A DNA stretch of 64,000 nucleotides from the NCBI GenBank assembly GCA_028671895.1, contig CM053795.1, forward strand, positions 14,095,501-14,159,500, given 5' to 3'. This DNA comes from Oenanthe sinensis. Lineage: Eukaryota > Streptophyta > Magnoliopsida > Apiales > Apiaceae. Below, piece after piece: positions 12,985 through 25,009 of the stretch (position 1 is the first letter of the stretch; each line of letters starts with the position of its first letter). The translations under genes were made by a program, and so were the position numbers. Under the pieces are notes generated by a model. The model saw only the letters and a list, made by a program, of their open reading frames with translations. It searched no databases and was not told the DNA's origin.

Positions 12985-14829
12985 ATGGGTATTTTTAAAG
13001 AAATGAATTTCTCTGGTAACCTTGATTTCCTCTCAGCTCCTATGGGGGAGGGAGATGTGGTACCTGAATCTGAGCATGAAGCAAGTGTAGAGGATGATTA
13101 CAGTGATGAGGAGATGGATGTTGATGAGCTGGAGAGGAGAATGTGGAGAGACCGAATGCTCTTGAGGCGGCTTAAAGAGCAAAAAGGCAAGGAGGGGGTT
13201 GATAGTGCTAAGCAGCGCCAGTCTCAGGAGCAAGCACGGAGAAAGAAAATGTCTCGGGCCCAAGATGGTATCCTAAAGTATATGCTAAAAATGATGGAAG
13301 TATGTAAAGCTCAGGGTTTTGTGTATGGTATTATTCCTGAGAAAGGAAAACCAGTTAGTGGAGCCTCTGACAATCTTCGTGCCTGGTGGAAGGAGAAAGT
13401 CAGGTTCGATAGGAATGGACCTGCCGCAATTGCCAAGTACCAAGCAGAGCATTCTATTCCTGGCAAGTATGAAGATTGCAACTCCACTTCTTCAGCTCAC
13501 TCTTTGCAAGAGCTCCAGGATACTACTCTAGGCTCACTTTTGTCTGCTCTGATGCAGCATTGTGACCCCCCACAGAGGCGGTTCCCATTGGAAAAGGGTA
13601 TTGCTCCACCATGGTGGCCTACCGGAAATGAGGAATGGTGGCCTCAACTGTGTATCCCTAAAGACCAAGGACCTCCTCCATACAAGAAGCCTCATGATCT
13701 GAAGAAAGCTTGGAAGGTCAGTGTCTTAACTGCTGTGATGAAACACATGTCTCCTGACATTGCCAAGATCCGCAAGCTTGTGCGGCAGTCTAAGTGCTTG
13801 CAGGATAAGATGACAGCCAAGGAGAGTGCCACTTGGCTGGCAATTATTAACCAGGAGGAGTCATTGTCACGAAAGCTGTACCCTGATATGTGCCACTCAA
13901 GTCCCTTGCCTGGCGGCAATGGGTCCTATATCATCAGTGAAACTAGTGATTATGACGTTGACGGAGTGGATAATGACCAGAACATTGATGTTGAGGAGTG
14001 CAAGCCTCATGATGTAAACTTTTTTAACATGGGGACGGTTGAACCAAAGAATAGGCTAATTGCGCCACCATCTGCTCCCATTAAGGGAGAGCTTGTTGAC
14101 GGAGTTGCCGATTTTGTTCAAAAAAGGAAGCCACCACCTGATGCTCAGCAAATGACCATAGATCAGAAGATATACACATGCGTGTATCCGCAGTGCCCTT
14201 ATAGTGACTATCGGTTAGGCTTTCATGACAGGAATTCAAGACAGAATCATGAGATCAGTTGCCCACACCGAATTGATTCTTCTCAAGGGATTTCTGTACC
14301 AACCTTTCAGATCAGCAAAGACGATACAGCTGCCTTTCCTATACCTTTTGCCCAATCTAACCCCACTGTTCAACCGGTAAACAAGCCTGCTCCTTTCAAT
14401 GCTTCTGCAATTGGCCTTCCGGACGATGGGGAGAAGATGATCTCTGAGCTCATGTCTTTCTATGATAACAATATTCACCAGAACATGAACAGTGGGAATA
14501 TTAATATTCTAGGAGATCATAATATGCAACAGCAGAAGTTTCAACTGGATGATGACTTTTTTGGACAGGGCATCGTATTGGGAGATAACATATCTCAAGG
14601 AACAGGCATGACCGTGAATCAACCTATGTACCCGTCATCAGATTTCCAGTTTGGCCAGTGTAAAACATATGATTCAGTCTTTGATGCCAATTCTAATGGA
14701 AACCCTTTGGACTTCCAGTACGGTTCACCATTCAATTCAGGGACAGCTAATTATACTGCAGATTCACTTTCAAGTCAGAATGGGTCCATGTGGAGAGGCT
14801 GGGGAGGTTCATTCAACTGTGGACTGTGA
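12985..14829 (+). CDS. EIL: ETHYLENE-INSENSITIVE3-like (EIL) transcription factor
   Basis: A single-exon CDS of 614 codons, typical of EIN3/EIL proteins, which are nuclear DNA-binding activators at the end of the ethylene signalling pathway. Visible in order: an acidic N-terminus with DDYSDEEMDVDELERRMW (residues ~38-55), a basic stretch KQRQSQEQARRKKMSRAQDG, and the DNA-binding core with LRAWWKEKVRFDRNGPAAI. Next come HCDPPQRRFPLEKG, the Pro-rich WWP...DQGPPPYKKPHDLKKAWK block and RKLVRQSKCLQDKMTAKESATW. A Gln/Asn-rich variable C-terminus follows, ending WGGSFNCGL. The ATG at 12985 is the first in the exon, which begins at 12797. Family assignment is firm; EIN3 versus EIL1 orthology is not resolved. 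Confidence 0.97.
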   Translation: MGIFKEMNFSGNLDFLSAPMGEGDVVPESEHEASVEDDYSDEEMDVDELERRMWRDRMLLRRLKEQKGKEGVDSAKQRQSQEQARRKKMSRAQDGILKYMLKMMEVCKAQGFVYGIIPEKGKPVSGASDNLRAWWKEKVRFDRNGPAAIAKYQAEHSIPGKYEDCNSTSSAHSLQELQDTTLGSLLSALMQHCDPPQRRFPLEKGIAPPWWPTGNEEWWPQLCIPKDQGPPPYKKPHDLKKAWKVSVLTAVMKHMSPDIAKIRKLVRQSKCLQDKMTAKESATWLAIINQEESLSRKLYPDMCHSSPLPGGNGSYIISETSDYDVDGVDNDQNIDVEECKPHDVNFFNMGTVEPKNRLIAPPSAPIKGELVDGVADFVQKRKPPPDAQQMTIDQKIYTCVYPQCPYSDYRLGFHDRNSRQNHEISCPHRIDSSQGISVPTFQISKDDTAAFPIPFAQSNPTVQPVNKPAPFNASAIGLPDDGEKMISELMSFYDNNIHQNMNSGNINILGDHNMQQQKFQLDDDFFGQGIVLGDNISQGTGMTVNQPMYPSSDFQFGQCKTYDSVFDANSNGNPLDFQYGSPFNSGTANYTADSLSSQNGSMWRGWGGSFNCGL

Positions 14830-15690
14830 TAAACTTGCAGAAGCTGTTTCGTGTTGCGATGCTATGCTATGTAAAGCTGCTTGCTTTGTTAGTGTTAATT
14901 TACTACCTATTATGATTGTCGAATAACTTCGTGAACTTGGTTTCTTCTTACTGCTTTGTTTTGAATTAGGGTCTGTTTAGGTATTGTAGCTGGTGGATGT
15001 TATAAAACTCGGGGTAGGAAACAACCCAAATTCTGGAATGTGCTCGTGTAATATGTATTCGATTTTGATGTATACTCTATAAGTCTAAACTGGCAAACTA
15101 TTGTTATATAATATATGTGTTTGTTAATCTGGCTTTTGTAACCTTTTTGATGAACTTTGTGCTCTCATTTCTGTTGCTCACTGTCATGAGAGCTGCTTTC
15201 CGAGTTGATGACTTGATGCAATACAATATATTTACCAGGTTCTGTAGGACTGTGGGATCCTGCACATTCGAATTAGTATTACGTATGTTTTAACAGTGAT
15301 CCTGATTGGTACCCGACATTGCTGTTAAATGCAGTCGTTGATGTAACATAACATAATATGTGCCAATTGCATTCCCTTTGCTACGCATGTGTGTGCACAT
15401 TCTTATCACAATGCTTGTGATATAACAAAGAAGGGGATAGCTAGGAGATTTGAAGATACTGTGTGCTCTAAGAAGTTCCTACGAAAGCTTCGGTATTAAT
15501 GCTAATATTGTAGATGTGATCTTTCCTGATAGTAATCGTTTTCTTTTTCAAGAATTATGATATTTTGCCTAGTTTGGGAACTGCTTTGTAGTCCAAACTA
15601 GGTCTGCTATGGTATTTATGAAGCTTTTCTTGTTGAGCAAATAAAGTAATTTCTTGTGAAATGTGAAAGATAGTGGTCTGTCATCTGATT
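14830..15690 (+). other. 3' UTR and downstream flank of EIL
   Basis: T-rich sequence after the EIL stop, probably the 3' UTR to somewhere near 15100 (TTATATAATATATGTG). No other gene is seen. A CTTGTTGAGCAAATAAAG motif near 15628 resembles the repeat unit that follows. Confidence 0.4.
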
Positions 15691-15812
15691 ACAAGTTGAT
15701 GATTGAAAAATTGCAAGTTGGCTCTCGCTTGGTTGAGCAATAAAGATTACAAGTGATGGTTGATGAAATTGCAAGTTGGCTCTCGCAGTCTCGCTTGGTT
15801 GAGCAATATAGT
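15684..15812. repeat. ~60-bp tandem duplication
   Basis: Two adjacent copies share GATTACAAGT, then GAT..., then AAATTGCAAGTTGGCTCTCGC and CTCGCTTGGTTGAGCAATA. Copy 2 has an extra AGTCTCGC-type insertion. A partial third relative lies at about 15628-15645. Confidence 0.8.
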
Positions 15813-15917
15813 CCAAATCTTTAAGATTGTTTGCCTGTTAATCCGACTGCAACAGAAGGTTAATAAGATTTTAAGTTTGATTCAACTTTGGTGTGTACTT
15901 TCTCTCTTGATTTTATA

Positions 15918-16226
15918 GTATTCTCTTCATTGGAAAATAATAGTCATTTTAATTTTTGGTACGTATGTTAAGGCACGGTAAAAATATAATTCGACTTATT
16001 ATTAAAATTAATTTTTTATATCAAATAAAAACTTAAAATTTATTTTTTTATATAAAATTTTTAAATTTAATAATGAGTGTAACTATGTTTTTTCTCACCT
16101 TAACATACATGTCAAAAATCAAAACGACTATTATTTTGGAACTCACCTTAACATACGTGTCAAAAATCAAAACGATTATTATTTTAGAACGGAGAGAGTA
16201 ACATCTATTTTGGAACGGAGGGAGTA
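15918..16226. mobile_element. Stowaway-like MITE with a multiplied right end
   Basis: The left end reads TATTCTCTTCATTGGAAAATAATAGTCATTTT and then ACGTATGTTAAGG. The right end is its inverted complement, CCTTAACATACGTGTCAAAAATCAAAACG...GGAACGGAGGGAGTA. The right terminal block is repeated: CCTTAACATAC(A/G)TGTC occurs at about 16099 and 16146, and GGAACGGAG.GAGTAACATC occurs twice (ending 16200+ and 16226+). Stowaway elements are Tc1/mariner MITEs with CTCCCTCCGTTCC-type ends and TA targets. Confidence 0.7.
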
Positions 16227-16943
16227 ACATCAAAGAAATTAAAACCTTAGGTGTCAGGGTTAAAGGCCATGCAAAAACCGGTGCATCAACATCATTGTAT
16301 ATTTAAAATTGAAAAAAGAAAAATTGAAGTCGAGCATCATCTAAAGAACAAAATAATGCTTCATCTGTATCACCAATTTTATTTTTTTTTAGAATTCTAT
16401 TTTTGCCAGTCTAATTAAAAAGGTCATATTAGCAAAGGACGAACTAGGGATGATAGAATTGGATTTGTCAATTCAATCATCTCCTGCATCATAATTCGGC
16501 AAGTTTATTATTAATTAATACAACTAAAAACATAAACATCCTGTACTTTTCATTGGATTGTCCCTTCAAACCATGCATTTTGTATTTTAATCCAGCTTAC
16601 ATGTAACTGTGTTATACATAAATTGAGTAACCCTACCATTACAAATTAAAGAAATATGTAAAGAATGTTATAATAACAATACAAAACAGCTACTTTAAAA
16701 TGTGCATCTTCTTTCAACTTATAAAGAATGTTATTAAACTTCTAAAAGGTTCCCTAAAAAGTAATCCCTGGTGGCATTTTATATAGAATTCCTGAAAATC
16801 AAATAATTTTATACAAGAATCAGCACAGACTACATTTTGTATGATAATGCACTCTTATCTGTACAGTAAGCAACCTATAACCGCTTCTTCTCCTGTTTCG
16901 CTAATCACATCTTCGCATAACTTCATGACAGCTTTGAGATATG
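16227..16943. other. spacer downstream of the 5-phosphatase gene
   Basis: AT-rich. No gene is visible. The part near 16800-16943 probably holds the minus-strand 3' UTR of the 5-phosphatase gene. Confidence 0.35.
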
Positions 16944-19900
16944 TTATCTTCTGCCATGCTCTTTATCTGTCAAAATGGAAAATCTATGGATGGTATCTGG
17001 AAGGAATATAAAGCTTTGAGACTTATCTTATACGGGTCACTTATCTAAGCACTATATACATATATTTGAGAAAATGATGGTTTGCGTAGAATTTTTCTTC
17101 TTAAATACTCCCTCTGTTTGGAAATAATTAACGTTTGACTTTTTGACACACATTTTAAAAAGCTTCAACTACATACTTAAAATTATTATTTTTAAAATTT
17201 TCTTTTTTTGAATAAAAATTTTAGTTTAATATTTTTATTCACAAAAAGAAAAATTTAAGAATAATAATTTTAACTATTTAGTCAAAGATCCTAAAAATAT
17301 GTGCCAAAAAGTCAAGCGTCAATTATTTCTAAACAGAGGGAGTACTATTTTGGCTAATATTACTTTATGAAAAGATAGATACTATTAAATATAGCAGGTG
17401 CAAGCTATATAGGCAACTGCAAGAGAAGAATAGTCCCCACGGTAATACCAGAGGCGTCACTCTCAAATTCAATTAAAATAGAAATTATTTCTTTCAGAAG
17501 TAATGAAAGTTTAATATTCAATGCACGAAGGCAACCACTGTTCCACTAATGTGCACCATAACCATTAGCTTTTCGCCTGCAGTCTTCTATTTAGTTGGCC
17601 CTACTGATCTCTCTTATCACGTATACTACAACAGACTAATTGAACATATATTTATATATGTACATATATGTATAATTTTTAGATGTACCTGCAATGGTGT
17701 TAATATTGACTAAAAATGTTGCGCAGACAGGCCGGTGGTCAGAAAAGCGAGACTCCCAACGTGTATAAGACTTCTGATATATTCCGCTTCCATGCCACAG
17801 TATTCGATCACACCTGAAAAGGCAATGTTAAAACACTTGGTTTGTTCAAATTCATAAACAAAAAATGTACTTAAACTCTCAAATATACCATGCAGGAGTT
17901 CTTCTTTTCCCCTTTGATTTTATAGTTTCTCCAGCATAAGAGTCAGAGTCATAGGAATACTTGTATGTGGGTGCAAAATATATTTTTCCTTCTTTCCATC
18001 CTTTGAAAACTCTCCCAGCCTCTCTTTCAATCTTGAGCTGTGGTAAAAAATAAGTATTCCATAAAGGGTTTCTTTGGTATATAAAGAAAGAGACTACATA
18101 GCTCATGAAATAATATATGTCCACATGTAGGGTCAAGTTCCGCTGCAAATCATATAAAACTACAAACTCTACATACTCGATTCACTATATACGTGTAAAA
18201 AATTCACTAAGAATAGATATAAGATTCACAACAGAAATTCAAAATTATTTTATATTTTATGATGCATAACTATGCAATTCGCTAAGAACTCGAGTATGTA
18301 CATAACAAAAAGATGCACTGGTTTGTGGGTTTGTACTTTGCAGGCTGAGTTTGTATTTTGAACGAATCCATATATGCAAAATAAATAAATAAAACATATC
18401 TTTGTTTTTAAACATAAGTGTGTCAGAGCCAAACCAACTACCTGGTCCTTGCCAAGAAGAGCATCCCAGTCATTCCCTTCTAGAAATTTTCGGGTTTCTG
18501 AGTAGCTCAAAGCTATTCGATAGTTCAGATCCCCAAGCCAGATTACACGACTGTCACCAGTGTTTAGAAAAATATAATCAGATGTCAAAGCAAGAAATAG
18601 TAAGCAATATATTTATACAAATAGTATATTGCTCAAGTTCTGCAAAATAATGATCAGTATTCTTACTCATGTTCTAAAATTTTTTCAGGCATCCTAGAAT
18701 TAGGTAATCTGCAGATTTTTGGAAATTGGGTATTTTTGATTATCTCTATAACATCTGAGTTTCTTCTAAGCTCATCCCCTTCTTTCTCTCCTGATGCCAA
18801 ATGACTACAAACAAAACAGAAGTTCGTCTGTAGGATAGACATGCTCACAGAGATACACCCCTGAAACATAATTAACATTAGGACAGTCTAGTTAATGTCA
18901 TAAAAATATCTACTTGAGAACATAACTATAAGCATACCTTGTTTCCTAAGTAGCCTAGGATACCACGACTAATGCAGGAAGCTCTCAAATGGCTTATGTG
19001 TTGGACAAGCTCCCTTTTTACCCAAATTGTCACAAATATTCCCACCATTTGCTTGCTTTTTATGAGGCTATACCGCATCTGATTAGTACCGCCGAGAGTA
19101 GTCAATTCTGGAGTTACGACACCACTTGATCCCTCGTCCTCTTCCGATGAAAAATCATTATAATCAAAATTTGATTGTTGACATTTAAAACACGAATCCT
19201 TGCTATACTTTCTCTCTGATTCAGGAATGCAGTTGCAGCTCTTAATCCTTCTCCTGCGCTCTGCCATGTAAATTCTACTGGCCGTTCTAAGCGATATTTT
19301 CTGAGAGAACAGTGAACCACTATTTACTGTGACGGGCTTTACACTTCCCAGTTTTGAAGGCTTTGACTTGAAAGTGGCATGTGTGTTATGAGTTGCATGA
19401 TCATCTGTAGTCTTATTCAGTGATTGGGAGATTAATGACAACCATTTGGCTGCTGACCCATTATCTTCTATAGCCAGCACATTTCCAGCATTTAGCGGGA
19501 CTATTTCCTGGAAACTATTAGAAAAAAAAATGATTCATGAGTACACATCAGTACACTTACGAAAGGTTGGAACCAAAAAAAAGAGAGGACATACCCCAGA
19601 ACATATATATCTGATTGGTCTTGAATCTGAAGAAAATTATCAAGATTGAGACCACTGTGAGGAGATTTTCCTCCTACATTCCATGTTGCTGCAAATACTC
19701 TGAAATAAATGAATACAGGTTATGACAGGCGTAGAAAAACAATAACTTTGTAGAAAAGAAACAGTTCAAAATTACCGAAGGGACTGAACATCTTGACTCA
19801 CTGCCATTGAACGACCTAGGCTTTTGCAAATTGACCTCTCAAACACCGACTCAGTAGGTATATCTACATAAGGAAAAAGTTAAGATTACAAATTGAGATG

Positions 19901-20956
19901 TAATAGTTACACATGATGAAAACAATAAGTTTCATATATACTTAATCTGCAAGGCAAGAGCTTTTCCACAGAATGGAAAATGGTAATCCCTTAAACTTGA
20001 GCACAGTGTAGACTGTACAGATTAATAGAAACAAAAAATAAGAGAAAAAAGAAAGTCAAATGACTTGAGCACCCACCCACACCAACACAAACACACTGAG
20101 GCCAACATTTTAATTTTTTACTTCACTGTTGCAATCTGACAAAGTACACATGAATATATTCTCAAATTGAAACCAACTTGCATTATTGTTCTCAAATTGA
20201 CCAGAATATGAGCCTGTATCTATTTTAAGATAAGTATCATCTATTTAGAATTAAAGAATATTCTACTGGATGCTTCTAGTGAAAAATTTGCTAGAGCCTA
20301 AATATTTCACAAGTCTTTTATCGACAATTACAAAAATCCAGCTTCTGAATTACAAAGGATGGTACCACCTCACGAAATTGATGGCCTAAAGAAATATAGA
20401 ACATCTTCAAAAGCAATTAAGCAAGTGAGAGAAGATGATAGAGAAAAAGAAAGGTATTTTTGCGTGGATAGAGGTTTAGACATCACTGTCATATATATTC
20501 CATTTAAACAGAACCGATAAAATTCTGTTAAAAAAAGTAAAGGTGGGGGAAGTTCCTTGATACTCACCTGATGAATCAAGAATATTTTTAATGATTGTTT
20601 TTCCTCCGTTACTTGCATTGGTTGAGAAAAGCTTATGAATGAAAGACTGAAACAACATGTAATAAAGTAAACACACAGTGATAAAAATAAATGAAAACAT
20701 TGCTAATATGATTGTTTGTAATCATAATTGAACTTACATTTCAAAGCTTATTGAAATGATAACATACCAAAACAAATCTCATAAACAAAACAATACTGAA
20801 AAAAAGAAGCTAGACTAATATATATACACTGTTGCAAGAATCAAACAACTTTGCGTGCATACAATTTATAAGGTAAAGAACTATTGCATAGATAGACAGA
20901 AGTACAGAACATAACAATGACATTACCTTCTTAAAATCTTCGCTTTTGTGTGTCAT
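16944..20956 (-). CDS. type I inositol polyphosphate 5-phosphatase
   Basis: Ten exons on the minus strand: 20956-20927, 20646-20568, 19863-19776, 19699-19595, 19514-18938, 18860-18667, 18550-18442, 18037-17889, 17813-17689 and 16966-16944. They total 1479 nt (492 aa plus stop) and every junction is GT-AG. The protein should remove the 5-phosphate from inositol phosphates and phosphoinositides. Visible motifs: FAATWNVGGKSP (~residue 68), GFQEIVPL, FCFVCSHLASGEKEGDE, the catalytic WLGDLNYRI (~362-370), RRTPAWCDRILW (~438-449) and SDHRPV (~466-471). A long charged, Ser-rich, low-conservation segment sits inside exon 5 between the N-terminal motifs and GTNQMRYSLIKSKQMVGIF, as in plant CVP2/BST1-type enzymes. 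The last exon adds only seven codons and is the least certain; without splicing the frame would end at 17636. Confidence 0.9.
17108..17342. mobile_element. Stowaway MITE in the last intron of the 5-phosphatase gene
   Basis: A 235-bp element with a TA target duplication at 17106-17107 and 17343-17344. The left end is CTCCCTCTGTTTGGAAATAA then TTTGACTTTTTGACACACAT. The right end is the inverted counterpart, TGTGCCAAAAAGTCAAGCGTC then TTTCTAAACAGAGGGAG. Confidence 0.9.
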
Positions 20957-23900
20957 TTTTTACAGGTTTGATCTCTCCTATAAGATATCCTCTACAACAT
21001 CTAACCTCATAAACTGAAGTCTAAATGAAAGAGGAAAATAAATAATTAACAAGTAATTTCCCTCAAGTTACAAACATATATCCACACTCAATTTCCTGTA
21101 CTAGTATATATCAAAACCCCAACACAACTAGAATCACTGGACATAAAACACACAAATTTAAAAAATATGAAACCCGAAAAAATGAATAATAATAATAATA
21201 ATAACAGACTGGTCAAGGACAATGTCCAGGATTCCTGATGACAGATAACACTTAAACAAGGGGAAAAAAGCTAGAAAAAGAACACACACAACTTGTTAAA
21301 TTAAGAAGCTTTAAACCCAATAATTGATCTTGTAAAAAGGCCACATGATGTACTTTCTTGATCAAGTCAACTACTAAACCTTTGTGGTACACACGTTCAC
21401 TTAAACACTTAAATTATACAAATACACACAAACACAAACACACATGTATACACATATAATGGAAACATGCTGAGCAACGGGGGAAGATAATAAAGAAAAA
21501 AAAGTGACCTTGAAAATAAAAAAGTAGCATTAACAATCATGGTTCCCCATATTCCCTCTTCTGTGCCATGAAACAATTCTGGGTTTTGATGAAACAGCAA
21601 TATGGAAAAAAGGGTATCAGTCAAATCTTGGAATAGTTATACATACAACATTATGTATGTATAATTATATGGGGTTTGCTGATTTCTTGGTAATTCTTGA
21701 AAACTAAAAAAGGGTCAGCTTTCAAGAAGAGTTCAAAGTATGGGGTCATTGGGAAAGGCTAGATTTCGGCAGTTAGTGATTAGTTATTTAAAAAGTACGG
21801 AAATATTAATCAAGAAGTACTAAAATACATAAAAAAAGAAAAATCTTTTGACTTGGAAAAATATTAATCCCCTCGTGTGGCCTGCAAATATTGAAGGGAA
21901 CGATGTAATTAGTAATCATCTTCACAGGTTGTTATGTTTCTCTTTTGGGACCATTTTTATTTTTTTCCAATACTTTTTATTATTTATTTATATCTACTTG
22001 TATGTTAACACAAATTAAGAATAATGAGCTATTTTAAATTTGGTTTTCTTCCTGTGGTTTCATTTTTATGATATTTAGATTAGTTTTTTAAATACTTTTA
22101 AAGAAAAATTAATAAATTTAATATCCCAATCTCATATTAAATTAAGATAATTTGTTCAGTGTATAAGTAAAAAATATTCAATAATATCATTAAATTATTA
22201 TTTTTTGAGGCTTATAGTTTTGGTATTTTACTTGACCTGATTTCAAAAATGGATCGAAATTTAACATGGGTTATCGTAGTAAATGTTTGGCTTGATTTGA
22301 TATTTTCGATTCAATCTTTCGTACAAAATTTTATTCCAAATAAATTATAAAATTAATTTGAAGATATTATTTCTTTTTACTTTTTTTTTAAAAAATGAAT
22401 TCTTTATGAATTGTTGTGTTATTATATGACCCGCGCCGACCCCAGGGACAGGATAGGTATTAGGTAGTCCGACTGTTCGAGACCAAAAACTTAAAAAGGA
22501 TCAATTCTTCCCCCTAAAATCTTTTAATTATATATACAGTATTTTAGGTGTTAGGATTTTACTGTTTATCTTATGTCCACTTGGTTAAATCATTCACTAA
22601 AGGTTTTAGTTACATATTTTGGCTCAATAATAAATTAATAAGATTTTCATCAATTAAATAGTACTGTCTTTTTTGGAGACTCGGACTCTTTTTGCTTTAA
22701 ACTTTTCAATTTGACATTAATCTTCAAAATTTATCCCTCTCTTTCTTAGTTACTAGTAAAAAATACTTACATATTTTATTTAATATTTTAAATGAGGATG
22801 GAAAAAAATTTGAACAAATATCTTACAATTTTTGTTCGGCCCATTAGAATTTTTATCATCTTTTAATATATTTAATGCTTAGAATTTTAAAAAATGTTTA
22901 GAATTTTATCATCTTTTAGTATGCTTTATTTTATACTATATTGTTCTCAAAAATAAAATAAAATAAAATTATACTGTATACTAAATTCTAGCAACTTCAA
23001 CTCACACAACCACCTCTACATTGCCTTAAAAAAAACCAACTTTACATTAAGCTTATCATAATTCATAGTTATCAGTTGACAAGGATGTTGATTTTACTTT
23101 TAGTGTTGAATCTTTAGCTGCCTCGCAATCTCTTCTGAGTTTTGAGCTTTACTTCACATTTTCATCTTCCCTTCTCGTAGCTAAATGCCAAGTTTTAGTT
23201 ACCATATTTGGACGCAATCAATTTTGATTTGAGATTCTAGAGTCTTAACAAAAAATTTATTCAAAAATAGTTTATATGAAATTGATAAATGAATTCTATA
23301 TTTATTAATTAAGTTCGATTTATAATATTTATATGAAAATCTATTGTGAAATAGTGACGAAAACTGTTTGGAATTTATTTAAACCCTGTTTGGTATAATA
23401 ACTAAAAATTGTTCGTTAAAATTTAAAATCAATTTTTTGGAAAAAATATTTTTCACTTAAAGTTACATTCAGAGAAAAAAAATCCTCATTACTTTTTTTT
23501 TTTTAATTTTTACGAAATTAATGATAGATTTAACTATCAAATTTTCTCAAAAATTTTATTTTTATATTATATCTTAACATATGCACACATTAAAGATATT
23601 ATTAAACAATTTTGTGATTTTTTTAATGTCATTTTTTTCACCAGCGCATTTGGAAAGTTAAACTTAACAAAAAATATATTTAAAAATAATAATCGGACTC
23701 TTTTATACTAGGCATAAAATAATTGAACTTTGAAAAAGAGTAAGATACGCAGAAAAACAAAAGAAGAGATAAGAAAGCATGCAAGGACAAAGTGCATATA
23801 GTTAGATTTATGTCATTTTATTTGGCTTTACTTTATGCGTATATGTGTATATACATTTAGTTAAATCTTGCATAGATAAGATTTGATGACTTAGTTTGGG

Positions 23901-24253
23901 TCCATTTGCCGCTCCTAGGATATATATGGATAAAGCAAAGCTAGATAGAGCAGTTGAGTGTTTCTCTGAGATATTGACTGAGATGCTTAAAGTTAACTAT
24001 GATCCTTTGTGTTAATTAGTGATGACTACGGATTACCTACCTAAATATTGGGTTAAAGTTAGAATTGAACCCTTTTCTTTGTCATGATTAAGGAGTCAAT
24101 CTATAATCTATACTTACTTTGATCTTGTAATTAGTTCAAACCTCACTTTAAGTAGCAATCTTATTGCCTAAATGAACCCTCTTAATTACAGTAACCTCTT
24201 AAAAATTTTATACTGTAGTATAATCAGGGTCGCACGCCTTATACTTTTTCTAT
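20957..24253. other. 5' flank of the 5-phosphatase gene and AT-rich spacer
   Basis: The first ~700 bp should hold the minus-strand leader and promoter of the 5-phosphatase gene, including an (AAT)n run at about 21184-21202. Beyond about 21,800 the sequence is AT-rich and I see no gene. A CCCTGTTTGGTATAATAAC motif near 23386 resembles MITE ends but has no clear partner. Confidence 0.4.
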
Positions 24254-24790
24254 ATGGTCTTGATTATGGTCCAAGCTAATGAGATTAGTGGTAAAGGTAG
24301 TTTCTGTAGAATTGTGTTCTTACAAGTGACTATCTACAGCTATGCATTGAGTTTATGTTTTGACCAACAACACATTCGAGGTGCAGAATTCTTCTCTTGC
24401 TGCATGGAATCACAAATCACAAGCATTTTGCTTGATAAAAGATACAATAAGCCTCGAAATCTGGCATCATAAAATACAATCCTACTGAGATTACTGTGAA
24501 AAAGTTGCTCCTGAAAATGAACGCTCTCATTTTGAGGCTAGCCTTAATCGTTTTTTGGTGTGGAATACATTGATCTATACTATATCGATGCCACGATATG
24601 CATGTGTTGATGTCTATTGTTGACCATACTATTCATAATCTAAATTGAGATTCTCATCATATTCATGTTCTAATATCTGAAAAAGCTAATTTCTGGATGC
24701 AATTAGGAGGGTACATGCAGTTCATCCCATTACTGCTTTGCAAATGAAATAACTTTAGTACAGACTCAACGTCTCAACTTGCGATTTGTC
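24254..24790 (+). pseudogene. decayed aldo-keto reductase fragment
   Basis: Several stretches match the AKR gene at 33198-37236. About 24266-24310 matches the end of exon 2 and its donor (CAAGCTAATGAGAT...GGTAAAGGTAGTTT). About 24484-24595 matches exon 3 (GATTACTGTGAAA, GAGGCTAGCCTTAA, ACATTGATCTATACTATAT). About 24706-24752 matches exon 4 (GTACATGCAGTTCATCCC then ATTACTGCTTTGCA). Frames are broken by indels and stops, and most of the gene is missing. The order and strand of the pieces match the intact gene. Confidence 0.8.
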
Positions 24791-24803
24791 TGGTCCTCCA
24801 TCT

Positions 24804-24817
24804 GGGGGGGGGGGGGG
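24804..24817. repeat. homopolymer run of 14 G
   Basis: An uninterrupted G14 tract just after the decayed AKR fragment. It may be a real mononucleotide repeat or an assembly artefact. Confidence 0.9.
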
Positions 24818-25009
24818 CAATTTATTAGCTCCAGTTTATGTTTAGTAACGACAGGGTTTCTTATTAACAGGAACAAGAAAAAATCAGAAATTCTTATTAA
24901 CTTGTATACTAAAATTGATATTACCCTATGTCTTTCTGATATAATTAAATAATCATGTTTAGTTTGTTTCTAATGAAAGCCAGGATGATCTGATGATCTT
25001 CTAAACGTT

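Noticed and set aside
17879..18148. Minus-strand ORF running through the RTPAW exon
   Set aside because: It is exon 8 of the 5-phosphatase read into its introns, not a separate gene.
18402..18650. Plus-strand 82-codon ORF
   Set aside because: Antisense shadow of 5-phosphatase exon 7 and its flanks.
23386..23660. MITE suggested by CCCTGTTTGGTATAATAAC
   Set aside because: The opposite end (GCGCATTTGGAAAGTTAAAC) is too dissimilar to call inverted termini.
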